Positions 51,129-62,848 of a stretch of 64,000 bases of DNA are shown in pieces (the stretch's first letter is position 1; each line of letters opens with the position of its first letter). The notes under the pieces are model-generated. The model saw nothing but the letters and a program-made list of their open reading frames with translations. It was not told where the DNA came from and did not search any database. Both the position numbers and the translations under genes were made by a program. Source of the DNA: Rhizophagus clarus (Eukaryota; Glomeromycota; Glomeromycetes; Glomerales; Glomeraceae); contig BLAL01000053.1 of assembly GCA_015698045.1 (NCBI GenBank), positions 436,501-500,500 on the forward strand. Direction: 5' to 3'.

Positions 51129-51526
51129 ATGTATATGTAAAATATTGTATAATAGTATTGTTTTAATATAATATATAATAAAATTTTATTCCTATCAACG
51201 TTTCTTTTAGATTATTGCGCAACCATTTTTATTATTTTTATTATTTACGCTATTTAATATCTACAGTATTAAAAAATTAACATTAAAATTTTTTTATAAG
51301 TCATGTGAATATCTATGCAATTTATTTATGATTTCCATCAGTTGTATCATACTTTTTCAATAATTCTTTATGAAAAAAAAAATGAAACCGTCCAAAATAT
51401 GTGGAAAAAAATGTAAAAAAAAATTTATAATGTATCTTTGGGTGTACTGTACAACACCTAATTATTTGTGAATTCTCAAAAATCGTTTGGTTTTAACTGG
51501 TATATTTATAATTTTAGCTAACCTAA
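51129..51526. other. 3' flank of membrane-protein gene
   Basis: AT-rich with possible AATAAA-like signal (AATAATATATAATAAAATTT) about 35-60 bp after the stop. No gene. Confidence 0.4.
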
Positions 51527-53130
51527 ACCTGGAGGTTCTCTTCCAAAGATTATTGAGAAAACCCGATTTTACGAGGTTATCATGTGATTTTCGTATTGCA
51601 AAAGTGAATCACTTTTTTACACGAAATTTTAATATTTTTATACTAGATTTTTTTTTTGTGAATCGTAAAATTCAATTTATAACATTATTCTACTAAAAGT
51701 TTCAGCGCATGCTTTATATTGAGAATTTAATTTTTTTCTGCATTTTTCTGCATTTTTACTATGATTTTGGGATTTTTTAAAAGTGGATCACTTTTCTAGA
51801 CGAATTTTTAATATTTTTGTGTCAGGTTTTTTTTGCGAACCATAAAGTTCGATGTATAATGTTAGACTACTGAAAATTTTAGTACATATTTTATTATAAA
51901 AAAGATTTTTTTCTGCTTTTTTTTATCTTAGTAAGATACATACTGTATGGATATTGATATATAACTGTGAATCACTTTTCTGCATGTGTTTATAATATTT
52001 TGTAACAGATATTTTATGATACATGTCATAGAATATTTTACAGAGAGTTTCAACAATACTTTATATTAAAAATTCATTTTTCTGTGTTTATACTATGATT
52101 TTGGAATTTTTAATAGTGAATCACTTTTCTAGGCGAATTTTTAAGATCTTTGCATCAGATTTTTGTGAAACATAAAGTTCGCTTATAATGCTATTCTACT
52201 GAAAGTTTCAATACATACTTTATAATTAAAAATATATATTTTTTCGCATTTTTCTGCATTTTCCTGCATTTTTACCATGATTTAAAAGTGAATCGTCTTT
52301 TTAGAGGAATTTTGAATAATTTTGTACCAGATTTTTTTCGTGAATCATAAAATTCAATTTACAGTATAACATTATTCCACTGAAAGTTCAGCACATACTT
52401 TATAATGAAAAATTGATTTTTTCTTCATTTTCCTGCATTTTTACTGTTTTTGGAATTTATTAAAAGTGAAGGAGAATGTTTAATATTGTTGTATTAGGTT
52501 TTTTTTATGTGAATCATAAATTTCAATGTATAATGTTATTCTACTGAAAGATTTAACACATATTTAATAATAAAAAAGATGTTTTTTGCATTTTTTTTTT
52601 TGTTTTAAGATACACTGTGAATCACTTTTAATATTTTTTATACAAGAATTTTTTATAAATCCTGAAATTCAATGTCAGAATATTTTATGAAGAATTTTTA
52701 TGCATATTTATTTATATAAGATAGTTTATGGTTGCATTATATTACAATTAAAAAAAGTGATGATTATTTTATATAAATGACTGTACTGAAACTTTCGGTA
52801 GAATAATGTTATAAATTGAATATTATGCTTCACAAAAAAAATTGTTACAAAAATATTAAAAATTCACCTAGAAAAGTGATTCACTTAAAAATCAAAAAAT
52901 ATGGTAAAAATGCAAAAAAACGCAGGGAAATGCAATTTTTCAATATAGAATATGTATTTAAACTTTCAGTAGAGTAGCATTATGTATTAAATTTATGATT
53001 CACAAAAAAAAACCGGTGTAAAAATATTAAAAATTCGTGTAAAAAAGTGATTTACTTTTTCAATATGGAAATCATCACATAACCACCTCGCAAATCGGAT
53101 TTTTTCAATAATTTTGAAAACGGCAATAAA
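51527..53130. mobile_element. Fold-back element with about seven tandem subterminal repeats
   Basis: From about 51560 to 52720 a unit of 150-230 bp recurs about seven times in direct orientation (AAGTGAATCACTTTT, TTTTTAATATTTTTGT, TTCTACTGAAAGTTTCA, CTGCATTTTTACTATGATTT). At 52770-53060 the unit appears in inverted orientation. The outer ends (CCAAAGATTATTGAGAAAAC on the left; GATTTTTTCAATAATTTTGA on the right) are complementary. No gene inside. Boundaries approximate. Confidence 0.7.
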
Positions 53131-53508
53131 TCACTAACAGCTAATAATAAGTGGTCTAAATTATTTTTCCTACAAAATTAATTTTCCAGTAAAGTTTCGT
53201 GTATTGAAATCTGCTTTTAATATAAAAAAACTAGCTCCGAAATTTTGGAAGAGTTAAAAGATTTTATGCTGCAAACTCTTCAGTTCTAACGGACCTCCCG
53301 CCAGGTGATTAAAAGGCTCCGGTGTAATGATATACAAAATGCTAAACTGAAATTCATATACAATGTAAGCTAGTGATAAAGCATTAAAAATTATTTCTAC
53401 TCCTATTTCTCTTTTTTATGTTAGTTATCTTGAACATAATAGATTACGATTAGAATTTAATAATAATTTACCTAAATATACGGAAAATCAAACATATCAA
53501 GATAATGG

Positions 53509-54327
53509 TGTAGTTGAAAAATTCAGCCGAAGACGCAGTAAATTTTCGACTAACAAAACCCAGCCGAAAATGTTCATTCATCTACTACTATTTTCGGCTG
53601 AATATTTTCGGCTAATATACTTTTTTTAAATAATAGTGTAGTCAGCCGAACTATCTTTAATTTATTTATTAGATTTAAATTAATATTTTAAATTGAGAAT
53701 TGCTTAAAACTCACTGAAGGTGATTTCATCGCATAATGGCGCCGGAATCAATTTGTGTAATTACTTAGGAACATTTATTTCGTAATGGTCAAAAGTGGTT
53801 AATTTACCCTAAAAGTAGTCAAATATACCATAAAGTATCATAGTAAGTAGGAATTTCGAAAGTTATTTGATCCTAAAAGCGGTATGACCACTTTTAGGGT
53901 ATATGGACCACTTTTAACCATCAATTAAGGTAGATGGTTACTTTTAGGGTCAAATTGACTATTTTTGACCATTACAAAATATGCTTTGTGCAGTAAGGTT
54001 ACATAAAATTTGATGGCAGATTTACTTATAAACGCGCATCTTTCGGTCCAGTTTAGATTAACTTTTCTTATTATACACAAATTAACTCCGGCCGGAATTA
54101 TAATTTGGCCGGCATTATGCTGTGAAAATCGTGAGATTTAGCAATAATTTTAAAGCTAATAAATAAATTAAAGATATTTCGGCTAACTACACTATTATTT
54201 AAAAAGAGTGTATTTAGCCGAAAATATTCAGCCGAAAATAGATGTTGAATCGATAAAATATTGAAGATCAACATGAATTTTTGTGTAAATTTACTGCGCC
54301 TTCGACTGAATTTTTCGTCCAACTACA
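53509..54327. mobile_element. 819-bp long inverted-repeat element
   Basis: The ends TGTAGTTGAAAAATTCAGCC and CTGAATTTTTCGTCCAACTACA are inverted. Inner arms repeat TTCGGCTGAATATTTTCGGC and its complement around AGTAAATTT. Directly before it, LEHNRLRLEFNNNLPKY can be read (53430-53480), perhaps a fragment of another coding sequence. The centre holds AT-rich non-coding DNA. Confidence 0.75.
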
Positions 54328-55004
54328 TCATGGAGCTTAGCTGGTGTATTGGATAACTTAATGACGGATAAGGAGTGATATTTATTAAGCGTTTAATAAT
54401 GTTTAATCTTAACTGACAAATAAATATACCTAAAAAGAATCGTCAATCGTGTCAACAATTTTTATATAAATTAACCATGTCAATTAATTAATAATTTTGT
54501 TTTATTAAGTTTTTTTTTTCATTTTTATTATTTGCAAAGTTGTAATAATGTCGAACAGGTTTATATTAGTAATTAATGAAATATTAAATGATATATTTTT
54601 CAAATTTTAGCTATAACAAGATATTTAATCAAAACACGCTTTAAAATATTGATTAATTTGTTTCAACATAATATTTATAAACTTCAACTAACTTCAACTA
54701 GGACAAGTGCATGCGCTTGATGACATATATATACCGTACAGTAATAATTATTATCTTTTTTCTTCTTCTTTCTCGTGATTTTCATATATTCTTATATCAT
54801 TATTTTTTTTATTGAAATAAGTAAATTTAGTAAATCATAATTGCGAAAAAAGTAATAATTCTTTACTATAAAAACTTCTCATTTTACCAACTTTATCATT
54901 TTGACTTTTACTTTATGTTCTACATAAGATATAGATGACTTTATAAGTTTTCACCCGCAAAAAAATTTGTAATGGAACCTGAGTTTAATACGAGTTATAT
55001 ATTA

Positions 55005-56889
55005 GGCCTGTTCAATTCTGATTGATCGGATTTTTGATCGGGTTTTGTGTTAACAATTATTAGATGATGAAATTGTGCAACCTGATCAATGACCCGATTT
55101 TGTAGACATACAAAAAAGTAGAACCTTTTGATCGACTTTTATTAGAGAGTAGTGACACGCTTTCTTAAGAACCTAAAAAAAAAAGAAAAATAAGAAACAA
55201 GTACAAGTTAATGCAAAAACTTCCACTAAACGTACTAATACAAACTTTTATAATATGTACATAAAGATTATTGATTAGATCATTTAATAATAATATGTCT
55301 TTTATTATAGTGGCAATAATCTAATCTAACAATATGAATTTTTTTAAATTAGTATTAATTAAAGGTCAATATTACTAATGCATAGTAACCTAGTCATGGC
55401 TGAACCTTCCAAAAAAAAAAAAAAAAAAAAAATAGTGACGCGTACAGCAGCAACTTCACGCGTAATTTTACCCAGGTCAATTCTCACATAACAGCAAGTT
55501 CAGCAACAAACTCTTCCTCCTATTCTTCCTCAACAACACACTTTTTCTCAACACACTCATCCTCCTCTTTCTCAGCAGCAGTATGATCCTCAACCGTATA
55601 GTTTGCCTCTTACTTCACCTCAAAATTTCAACCAACTTGAAATAGAACAAGTAAGTATATGATTATGGATTTTAAGTTACCATTTAAAAATTATAAAACT
55701 ATTATTTTAGGCTAGAAGGGATGAGAGTGAAAGAATGGTGATTGTGATCAGTATCAAGATCCTTCTGACAAAAAGTCCGAAAATAAGTGGGGCCACGTTG
55801 AAATCAAAATTTTGACTATATCCAAGAAAATTTTTCGGCTTTGTCTAAAGGAAATAAAACTAAATTTTATAATGATATTACGGAGAATGTTTACCTAACA
55901 AAGAGGCAAATGCAATTAAAAGTAAATATTTAAATTTTCAATTTTTCTTCTTAATTTACATTAAATTATAAATATTTATAATAATTTATTTAGGTAAACT
56001 TGCTAGATTAATAAAGATGTATGAATCAGTTAAGAACATAACAATCAAACTGGTAATGAAAGGATGGACTGGTACTGGTACGATAAAATGGATATGATCT
56101 TTGGAGTACATGAAAACATAGCTCCTGGCAAATAAAGAAACGGGTACTATAATCAAAGAAGAAATAGTTGAAATCAAGGAAGAAAATAAAAAACAGAACA
56201 AAAATTTAAAAATAATGTTGAAGTTAAATGAATCAAGCATGTGAAAAAATTTGGGAAAAAAAATGGTATTAGAAAAGGAATGATTGGAAGATGAAGAAAG
56301 ATTGCATATGAAAGAGAAAGATCAAAGATGGAATTTGAATTAAGGATGAAAGAACTAGAATTGAGATTGCAAAAGAAAGATTAATTTTATATTTTTAGCC
56401 TTTGTTTGTATTTTTTTTTTTTTTTTTTGATTGAATTTAATAAAAATCATTAAACATTATTCAAATAACTGAATTACTATTTTATTTCTTTTTAATTCTC
56501 CAGCTCTTCTTAAAGAATCCTCATTTAAATTATTAATGTTAATATTATTTCTTCATCATTACTTTCATTGTTATTATCATTACTATTTTCATCTAGTTTA
56601 TCCCAACTATTATTATTTGTTTCTAAAAAATTGTATAAAATATGTCAGTAATAAATTTTTAATATTTTGCTGATAATGCCATTTACTGTTAAATTATGAA
56701 ATAGAATACTTTTTTTTGGCGTTATAAAATGAAAAAAAAATTTTTTTTTTATGCTATTTTGGAGAAAAAATTTTATAGTGATCCGATCAAAAATCAGATC
56801 AATGTACTTAATTCTGATTTTGATCACATGTTTGGATTGGTTAATGGATTTTGCGATCAAAAATCCGAACAATCAGAATTGAACAGGCC
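55005..56889. mobile_element. PIF/Harbinger-like element, non-autonomous
   Basis: Terminal inverted repeats GGCCTGTTCAATTCTGATTG (55005) and CAATCAGAATTGAACAGGCC (56870-56889) match exactly over 20 bp and extend through GATTTTTGATCG. TA flanks both sides. The GGCCTGTTCA end type and an internal Myb/SANT-like gene fit PIF/Harbinger. No transposase is present. Confidence 0.7.
55450..56385 (+). pseudogene. Myb/SANT-like accessory protein of a Harbinger-like element
   Basis: Gln/Pro-rich N-terminal part (QQQYDPQPYSLPLTSPQNF, about 55575-55640), then a GT-AG intron at about 55651-55711. Across frames come KWGHVEIKIL, YIQENFSALSKGNKTKFYND and NKEANAI, which resemble the trihelical domain seen in Harbinger accessory proteins. 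After another intron come GKLARLIKMYESVK and a charged coiled-coil tail (RSKMEFELRMKELELRLQK) ending near 56385. Frameshifts and a TGA break it. The assignment is by resemblance. Confidence 0.6.
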
Positions 56890-56892
56890 TAC

Positions 56893-57529
56893 TGTATACT
56901 AAAAATTAACTTGCTTATGTAAATGATTATTTAAATTAATTATATACGTAATAATTTGATGATTAATATTATTAGTCACGCTCCTTATGAAAAACTAATA
57001 ATATTTTTAAAACAATACAATATCCTTTTTAACAAAAAACAAGATCATATCGGTTTTATTTTTTTAACCGAAAGAATATGTTTTTTTATTTATTTTTTAA
57101 TTTTTTTAAAACAAAATATTAGTTTTTTTAAAAGAAAAAAAAACTTTGTAATAAATAAAAAACAAGATTGTTTCCCAAAAAGAGTGTCATATCAATTATT
57201 ATTATAATTGTTAATATATATTGAAAGAACCAACCAAAATTATATTTAAATAAAATTTGTATAGTGTTATAACATAAAGCGACTAAAATTTGTTTCAAAT
57301 AAATTTTTTTTTAAATAAAACCAATATTAAATTTAATAAATAATTAAATAATTTAAAACTTCTTTAAAAAATATAACTTCTATACAATACTATGATTTAT
57401 TACTTTCAAATTTAATATAAAAAGAATTTCATTTTTGTTAAAATTTCAAAAATAAGTTTTTCAAAGTAAATCTTCAAAGAAATCTTCAAAGAAACTTTAA
57501 ATAAAAACTAAGAATTAAAAAATATCAAA
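56893..57529. other. Intergenic, 5' flank of zinc-knuckle gene
   Basis: AT-rich. A/T-rich leader with repeated AAATCTTCAAAGAAA just before the start codon (57465-57495). No other gene supported. Confidence 0.45.
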
Positions 57530-58711
57530 ATGAACGACAATAATTGGGAAATCGTAAAATCAAAAAAAGCTTCTCATAATAAAAGACTTAATCAAAAACC
57601 TAATGAACGGAATTGCAAGCCTCTTAATCAAAAACCTAATGAAAGAAATTACAAACTTCTTAAGAAAACCAAATATGGGACGGGTTGTTTATATTGTCAT
57701 AAAGAGGGACATTGGCAATGGGAATGTCCAGAAATTAGATGTAAAAACTGTGGAAAATTAGGACATAAAATATGTGAAGAAAAATTTCAACCAGCAAATA
57801 AGCCTCAAAGAGTGGTTATTAATCAAGAAGTTAATGTATATTCACAAGGACCAGTTTATAGAAAAGATAAACAACAAGGAAGATTTCCTCCTCCAAAAGA
57901 AATGAAGATTTGTCAAGAATGTGGAAGAAATGAAACAGCATGGATTTCTATAAAAGACAAACATTATATCATCATTATTGATGAAGAACTATCACCAGAA
58001 AATGAAAATATTGAACAAAAATATGGACCACTCTGTTTAAAATGTGAAGAAAAATTCAAAAGAAGGATATTTAAAGCTAAAGGAGAATACAAACCAATAG
58101 AATGCAATCAATGCGGAGAAAAAGGATCAAGAGATATTATGGAACAACTTCAAGAAGAAGGATATGAACCAAAATATTATTGTGATCTAAATTGTTTATA
58201 TGCAAGGAAAATCCTTATGGAAGAAAAAATTGACAAAGAAAGATTAGAAATTCTTTTAAATAGGTACACTGAAGGATCTAAATATAAAGGATCACAATGT
58301 AAAGATGTAACAAAAAAAGAAATAATTAAACGAATGAAAGGATCAGAAATGTACAAAGAATTAACAGAACACCACAAAGCAAAAGAACAACAACAAAAAT
58401 TTTATGAATCATGGAAGAAAGCAATTAAAGCAAATGAATTTGGAAATGATTTTCCTACTTATTTTAAAGAAGTAATCTTACAAGATCCAGAAATTAAAGA
58501 ATTAATTGGACTTCGACCTGAAGGAACTCTTGCATTAGAAAGGAGTATAGAATTTAAAAACAAGCAACTTAAAGAATATAATTATTTACAAGCAAAATAT
58601 GGAAATTTAACTGAGTTTATTGAAATGCAAATTAAAAATAAACAGCAACAACAAATTCGAATTCAACAATTAGAAAATGAACTCGCAACATTAAAAGTTG
58701 AAAGAAAATAA
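57530..58711 (+). CDS. Zinc-knuckle and coiled-coil protein, single exon
   Basis: Intact 393-residue frame starting MNDNNWEIVKSKK. Residues about 21-45 hold a direct repeat NQKPNERN. Residues about 52-85 hold two CCHC-type knuckles (CLYCHKEGHWQWEC; CKNCGKLGHKIC), which usually bind single-stranded nucleic acid. Further Cys pairs (CQECGR, LCLKCEEK, CNQCGEKG, YYCDLNC) suggest additional zinc sites. The C-terminal third is charged and ends in a Gln-rich coiled coil (QQQQIRIQQLENELATLKVE). It could be a domesticated retroelement Gag-like protein or a cellular RNA-binding protein; no capsid domain is recognised. Codon use is strongly A-ending, as for the neighbours. Confidence 0.85.
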   Translation: MNDNNWEIVKSKKASHNKRLNQKPNERNCKPLNQKPNERNYKLLKKTKYGTGCLYCHKEGHWQWECPEIRCKNCGKLGHKICEEKFQPANKPQRVVINQEVNVYSQGPVYRKDKQQGRFPPPKEMKICQECGRNETAWISIKDKHYIIIIDEELSPENENIEQKYGPLCLKCEEKFKRRIFKAKGEYKPIECNQCGEKGSRDIMEQLQEEGYEPKYYCDLNCLYARKILMEEKIDKERLEILLNRYTEGSKYKGSQCKDVTKKEIIKRMKGSEMYKELTEHHKAKEQQQKFYESWKKAIKANEFGNDFPTYFKEVILQDPEIKELIGLRPEGTLALERSIEFKNKQLKEYNYLQAKYGNLTEFIEMQIKNKQQQQIRIQQLENELATLKVERK

Positions 58712-59039
58712 TCAATTAATTATCATGTTATATCTACTTATACTATGTTAGTATTTTCAATTTATATTATTTTAATATTATTATATTATAATCCATTATA
58801 TTGTAAACTACTATTATCAGTTATTAGTCTATATAATTTATATATTCATTCATTATATTTTCATTTATGATGTAATTTTCATTTACGCATGTACTTATCA
58901 ATTTATAATACAGAACCTATTAATGATGTATTATCATTGTTTTATAAGAATAATTCGCACTTTGAGATTTTTGCCTTTGGTCTTTGTTTGATAGTCTGAA
59001 CAATGATTTATTCATAAAATTTTCTTATTCATGACAAAT

Positions 59040-59900
59040 CAAATTCCACCTAAAAAAACAGTTAGTAACGCTCATCAATTAAAAAAAAATGAATCCCTTT
59101 CAATCCATAAAATACGATGCATCACTTTGGTTTTTACCCTTTGTCCCTCATAATCGATTTTGAAGATTTTACCAACTTCTTGTTGTATCTGGTAAAAAAA
59201 AAGGAAACTAAAAAGGCCAGCGCCCACAAATATCTACACGTCCAGACTCGCCTAAAAAAAAAAGAAAAAATCGAGTCCAATTCCTAAGATCCATATGTCT
59301 AAAAAAGGGAGGAAAACAAACAGTTAGTTTAAATGTTCGCTAAAATAAAATACAAAAAAATAAAAATTTCTTTTTTACTTGCATTAGAAAACTTGAAAAA
59401 ACTGCCTGAAAAAGAATAAACAAACTAGTTAGTATAAATATTCGTTAAAGTAAAAGTTGAAAGAAATTTTTTTTTTTTAGCACTTGCCATGTTTCTACGT
59501 CTAAAGAGATTCCAAGAAGCCATCTAAAAAAGAAATAAAAATAATATATAGTAATATTTGTTAAAATAAAAAAAAATTTGTTTTTTTACTTTCCGGTTAC
59601 CCTATCCAGAGACTCAAAAAATGACCTAAAAAAGGATAAAACGAAGAGATAGTATTAATATCAATGTTCGTTAAATTAAAAATAATTTTTTCTTTTTACT
59701 TACCAGTTTCACATCCGGTAAGTGACAAGAAAAAATAAATAAATAAAACGAACAATTAGTGATGTTTGTTAAAGTAAAACAAAATTGAATTCAAAAAAAG
59801 ATACCTTTTATATTTGCCAGAGTTCCATGTTCAGAGACCTAAAAAAGAAAAAAAACAGTTAGTTAGGATTAATCGTTTGTTAAAATAAACTTAATAGCTT
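59040..59900 (-). repeat. Decayed array of short exons and branch-hairpin introns
   Basis: Minus-strand exon-like blocks: 59805-59838 (34 nt), one ending at 59704 with GTAAGTAAA, 59590-59625 (36), 59484-59523 (40), 59379-59405 (27), and a block from 59298. They share GTCTCTG.ACATGGAA...GGCAA, showing common origin. Each is preceded by CTTTTTTAG or TTTTTCAG and followed by GTAAAAA-type donors. Introns share TAACGAACATT...ACTAACTGTTTG, where GAAC and GTTC flank the CTAAC branch motif. The array continues the broken coiled-coil gene at 59870-61165. Confidence 0.65.
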
Positions 59901-61165
59901 CCTTCAGCTCGGCAATTTCAACATCGCGCCTACCCTACGAAAAAAATGCATCCGGAATTCATGCTGAAATTGTCCGGGAAAATAAGCAGACAATTTCCGG
60001 ACATTTGGTAAATCCGGAAAATGTTCCAAAACGTGCGCGTTTCCGGATGTTCGGAATATGTCCGGGTTCAAATTAGTCCGGAATTTGTCCAGAATTCTGA
60101 ACAATCCAATTTTATCCCGGATGATCAGTAGGAGTTTACCACTTCCTACACAATTAACCAAAGTTTGAATTAACATCATAGATAGCATTTTTGGCTGCTC
60201 TTCATTTTTACTTATTACGTCAGGGGGTGGTTTTATCACCGTTTTCAAAATGATGTATGCAGATATAACTGAATAAAAAAAAAAGAAAACCGAAAACCGG
60301 ATGAAAACCGAACAAAACATGGATGAAAATCGGACGAATATTGGTATTCGAATATTCAATCACGAATAAATAGCGTACACCATTTTGAAAACGGCGATAA
60401 ATATCAGTTTTGTGCTTTTTGCATTTTTTTAAAATTTAAAATTTTACATTCTTAGAAACATTGTCTAGAATTTGTCCGGAATTTTATTATGTCCGGAATT
60501 TGTTGGTTTTATTTGTCCAGAATTTGTCTGGAATTTAAATGTCCGGAATTTGTTTGGTTTATTTTGTCCAGAATATGTCCGGAATATTTATGTCCTGAAT
60601 TTGTTTGGTTTATTTTGTCCAGAATATGTCCGGAATATTTTATGTCCGGAATTTGTTGGGTTTATTTGTCCAGAATATGTCCGGAATATTTTATGTCCGG
60701 AATTTGTTGGGTTTATTTGTTTGGAATTTGTCCGGAGAATTTCATGTATAAAAAAAACTGGGCATGCAAAAAATTCCGGACAGCAAAATAGGTCAATTTC
60801 CTGGACATTTTCATGACAATTTTTGAAGCACCTGGACAATTTCCGGACATTTTCGTAGACATTTTCCGGACATTCTTTTTTCGTAGGGCTAACATTCTCG
60901 GCTGATCAATCTGTTGTTTTTCTCCAACTCCTCAATTCTGGCCCTGAGTTCGGCATTCTCAACATCATACATGTCTCTTACTCTCCTAAGCTCAACTTTC
61001 TCGGACTCAATCTCAGCAAACTTCCTTTAAGATCAGGTATCTCTGCATTCTTATCCTTAAGCTCAGCATTCTCCTTTTTAAGTTCAGAAATCTTAGCATT
61101 CTCCTTCCTAAGCTTGCCAAGAGCTTAGCATTTAATTCTCTTAATGAATCAATGGATTGCATGTT
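59870..61165 (-). pseudogene. Coiled-coil (ENAELR-type) gene, frameshifted and split by a TIR element
   Basis: From 61160 downwards the frames read MQSIDSLRELNAKLLA, ENAKISELKKENAELKDKN, EIESEKVELRR and ENAELRARIEELEKNNRLIS. Two frameshifts occur. The element at 59933-60888 interrupts the sequence, which resumes as RRDVEIAELKEAIK (about 59930-59885) and enters the short-exon array. Glu/Leu-rich coiled coils of this type are common in this fungal group; no further function can be read. Confidence 0.7.
59933..60888. mobile_element. 956-bp TIR element with subterminal CCGGA repeats and CTA duplication
   Basis: Ends CCCTACGAAAAAAATG and CATTCTTTTTTCGTAGGG; the 3-bp duplication CTA lies on both sides (59930-59932 and 60889-60891). 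Both flanks inside are packed with TGTCCGGAATTTGTT and TTCCGGACA. A 3-bp duplication with many subterminal repeats fits CACTA- or Harbinger-type elements. Open frames here, repeating CPEF/SGI, are by-products of the repeats. Confidence 0.82.
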
Positions 61166-61169
61166 TGAT

Positions 61170-61946
61170 AATAATTTTTTTATATAAGATGGAATAATTC
61201 AAAAGTTCGTTAGCATGGATAGAAAATGAGGTAATATCCTCATTGGAGTTACTGATTTATTGATGTAAAAAATAAATTACAATATTCGGTAATACATAAA
61301 CTTGTTTTACAAAAGTAAATGGCGTTTCTATACTAATGCCTACAGAACACTTTTTCGTTCATCTAAAACTACCTATACTGACACAATATCCTAACATTAA
61401 CTCTAATCCGATTTCATTCGTCCCAATATCGATATTCTGGATAGAATAAAACGGTCATAAATCCAGAGCCAGAACAGTATGACTTTAGTAAAAATCATCG
61501 AAAGTTTATGTTCCACGATTAATAGGTCCTCGAAATTTCTGAACAATGTTCAAATGACCAGGTCATTTATTATCTCTAAACATGTGGTATTGTCGATCGT
61601 GATGTAATTGTGCGAATAGAGCGATCAATCATTGATAAATTTTCATCAAAAATCAGCAATCTCTTCATTCAACTCTTTCTGCTTCAAAGAATCGATAATT
61701 TGACTATTACTAAATACTTTACTAATGACTCCCTTCAGAATCATTCAGGTCCTCCGCTTCATTAGCCATCGAGTACAATGCAAAAAAAATATATTATATT
61801 TATATTTATATTTTTGACTTTACATCTTATTTTTTATTTTTATCTCTTTTCGAAACCAATTACTATTTCTTCATCCTTCCACGCTTCCGAAGAGTTCACT
61901 TCCCCCCTTTACTATATAGTACGAGTATATTTGTTGTTTTCGACTA
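61170..61946. other. Gene-free stretch
   Basis: No gene supported on either strand; no repeat structure noticed. Confidence 0.4.
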
Positions 61947-61954
61947 TTGTTGGA

Positions 61955-62811
61955 TAGAGTTTGAAACCGGATGCACCATCCGGTTTCAAATCCGGTTTCA
62001 CCCGTTTTTTTATGATTCGGTTTAATCCGAATTTATATTACAAAAACCGGTTTGCGTTTAAAACGAGTGCAACCGGGTGCTCAAACCGGTTTGATATTAA
62101 TGAAAATTTATTACTTAATATATTTGATCGTTTTTATACAAATTTAAAAACTAGGTTAGTAAATTTTCAAATTTACAACATATTTAATTAATGGAAGAAA
62201 ATAATAAACATATTAAATTATTTTTTTTAGTAAAAACCATATATAAATAAATACAAGAAAGAATTTAAAAAAAAAGAATTTTTTTATTATTTTTCACAAT
62301 AACCAAATAAATGTTTTGAGTGCTGGTTATTTCTCAACTTTATTATTTAATAAATACAAACCTAAGTTATATAGCTACTAGACTAAATTTGATAGAGGAA
62401 AATATTTAAGAATATCTCCAGTAAAGTAGTCTCATCAACTGACCACCTCTTTAATAAGTCATCTTTCAATCTGATTTGTTTATGTTGCAAATAAAGTAGA
62501 TCTTACACATTTCTTTCCTTATTACTTTTAAATAATTAGCGGCTGCAACCTAATCCAGATCTGGTTTGCATGTAAATCATTGTTTCATAAGTTGATAACT
62601 AAATATAACCGGAAAACCAGGAACATGACTTCACTTGTGGCTAACTATTTTATTATTTATTCAATTATGATAAATTTATAATTAAATAAATATAAACCAG
62701 GTGCATAAATCGGTTTCAACCAGTTTTGTAAAAACCGATTTGAAAAGGGTCAAACCCGGTTGCACCCGTTTTAAATTCAGTTTTCAAAAATGCAATCAGT
62801 TCCAAACTCTA
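61955..62811. mobile_element. hAT-like non-autonomous element, 857 bp
   Basis: Begins TAGAGTTTGAAACCGGATGC and ends with the imperfect complement GCAATCAGTTCCAAACTCTA. The 8-bp duplication TTGTTGGA is exact on both sides (61947-61954 and 62812-62819). The 8-bp duplication and TAGAG ends are typical of hAT elements. Subterminal AACCGG/CCGGTT repeats; no transposase. Confidence 0.85.
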
Positions 62812-62848
62812 TTGTTGGAATTTCTAATCACCTTCCCACTATTTGTAG

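Noticed and set aside
59904..60359. 151-residue minus-strand open frame
   Set aside because: Lies inside the TIR element at 59933-60888 and is composed largely of the CCGGA repeat; no recognisable domain.
60472..60839. Cys/Pro-rich repeated open frames (CPEF, SRICPEY)
   Set aside because: Open in several frames and both strands because of TGTCCGGAATTTG repeats within a transposable element.
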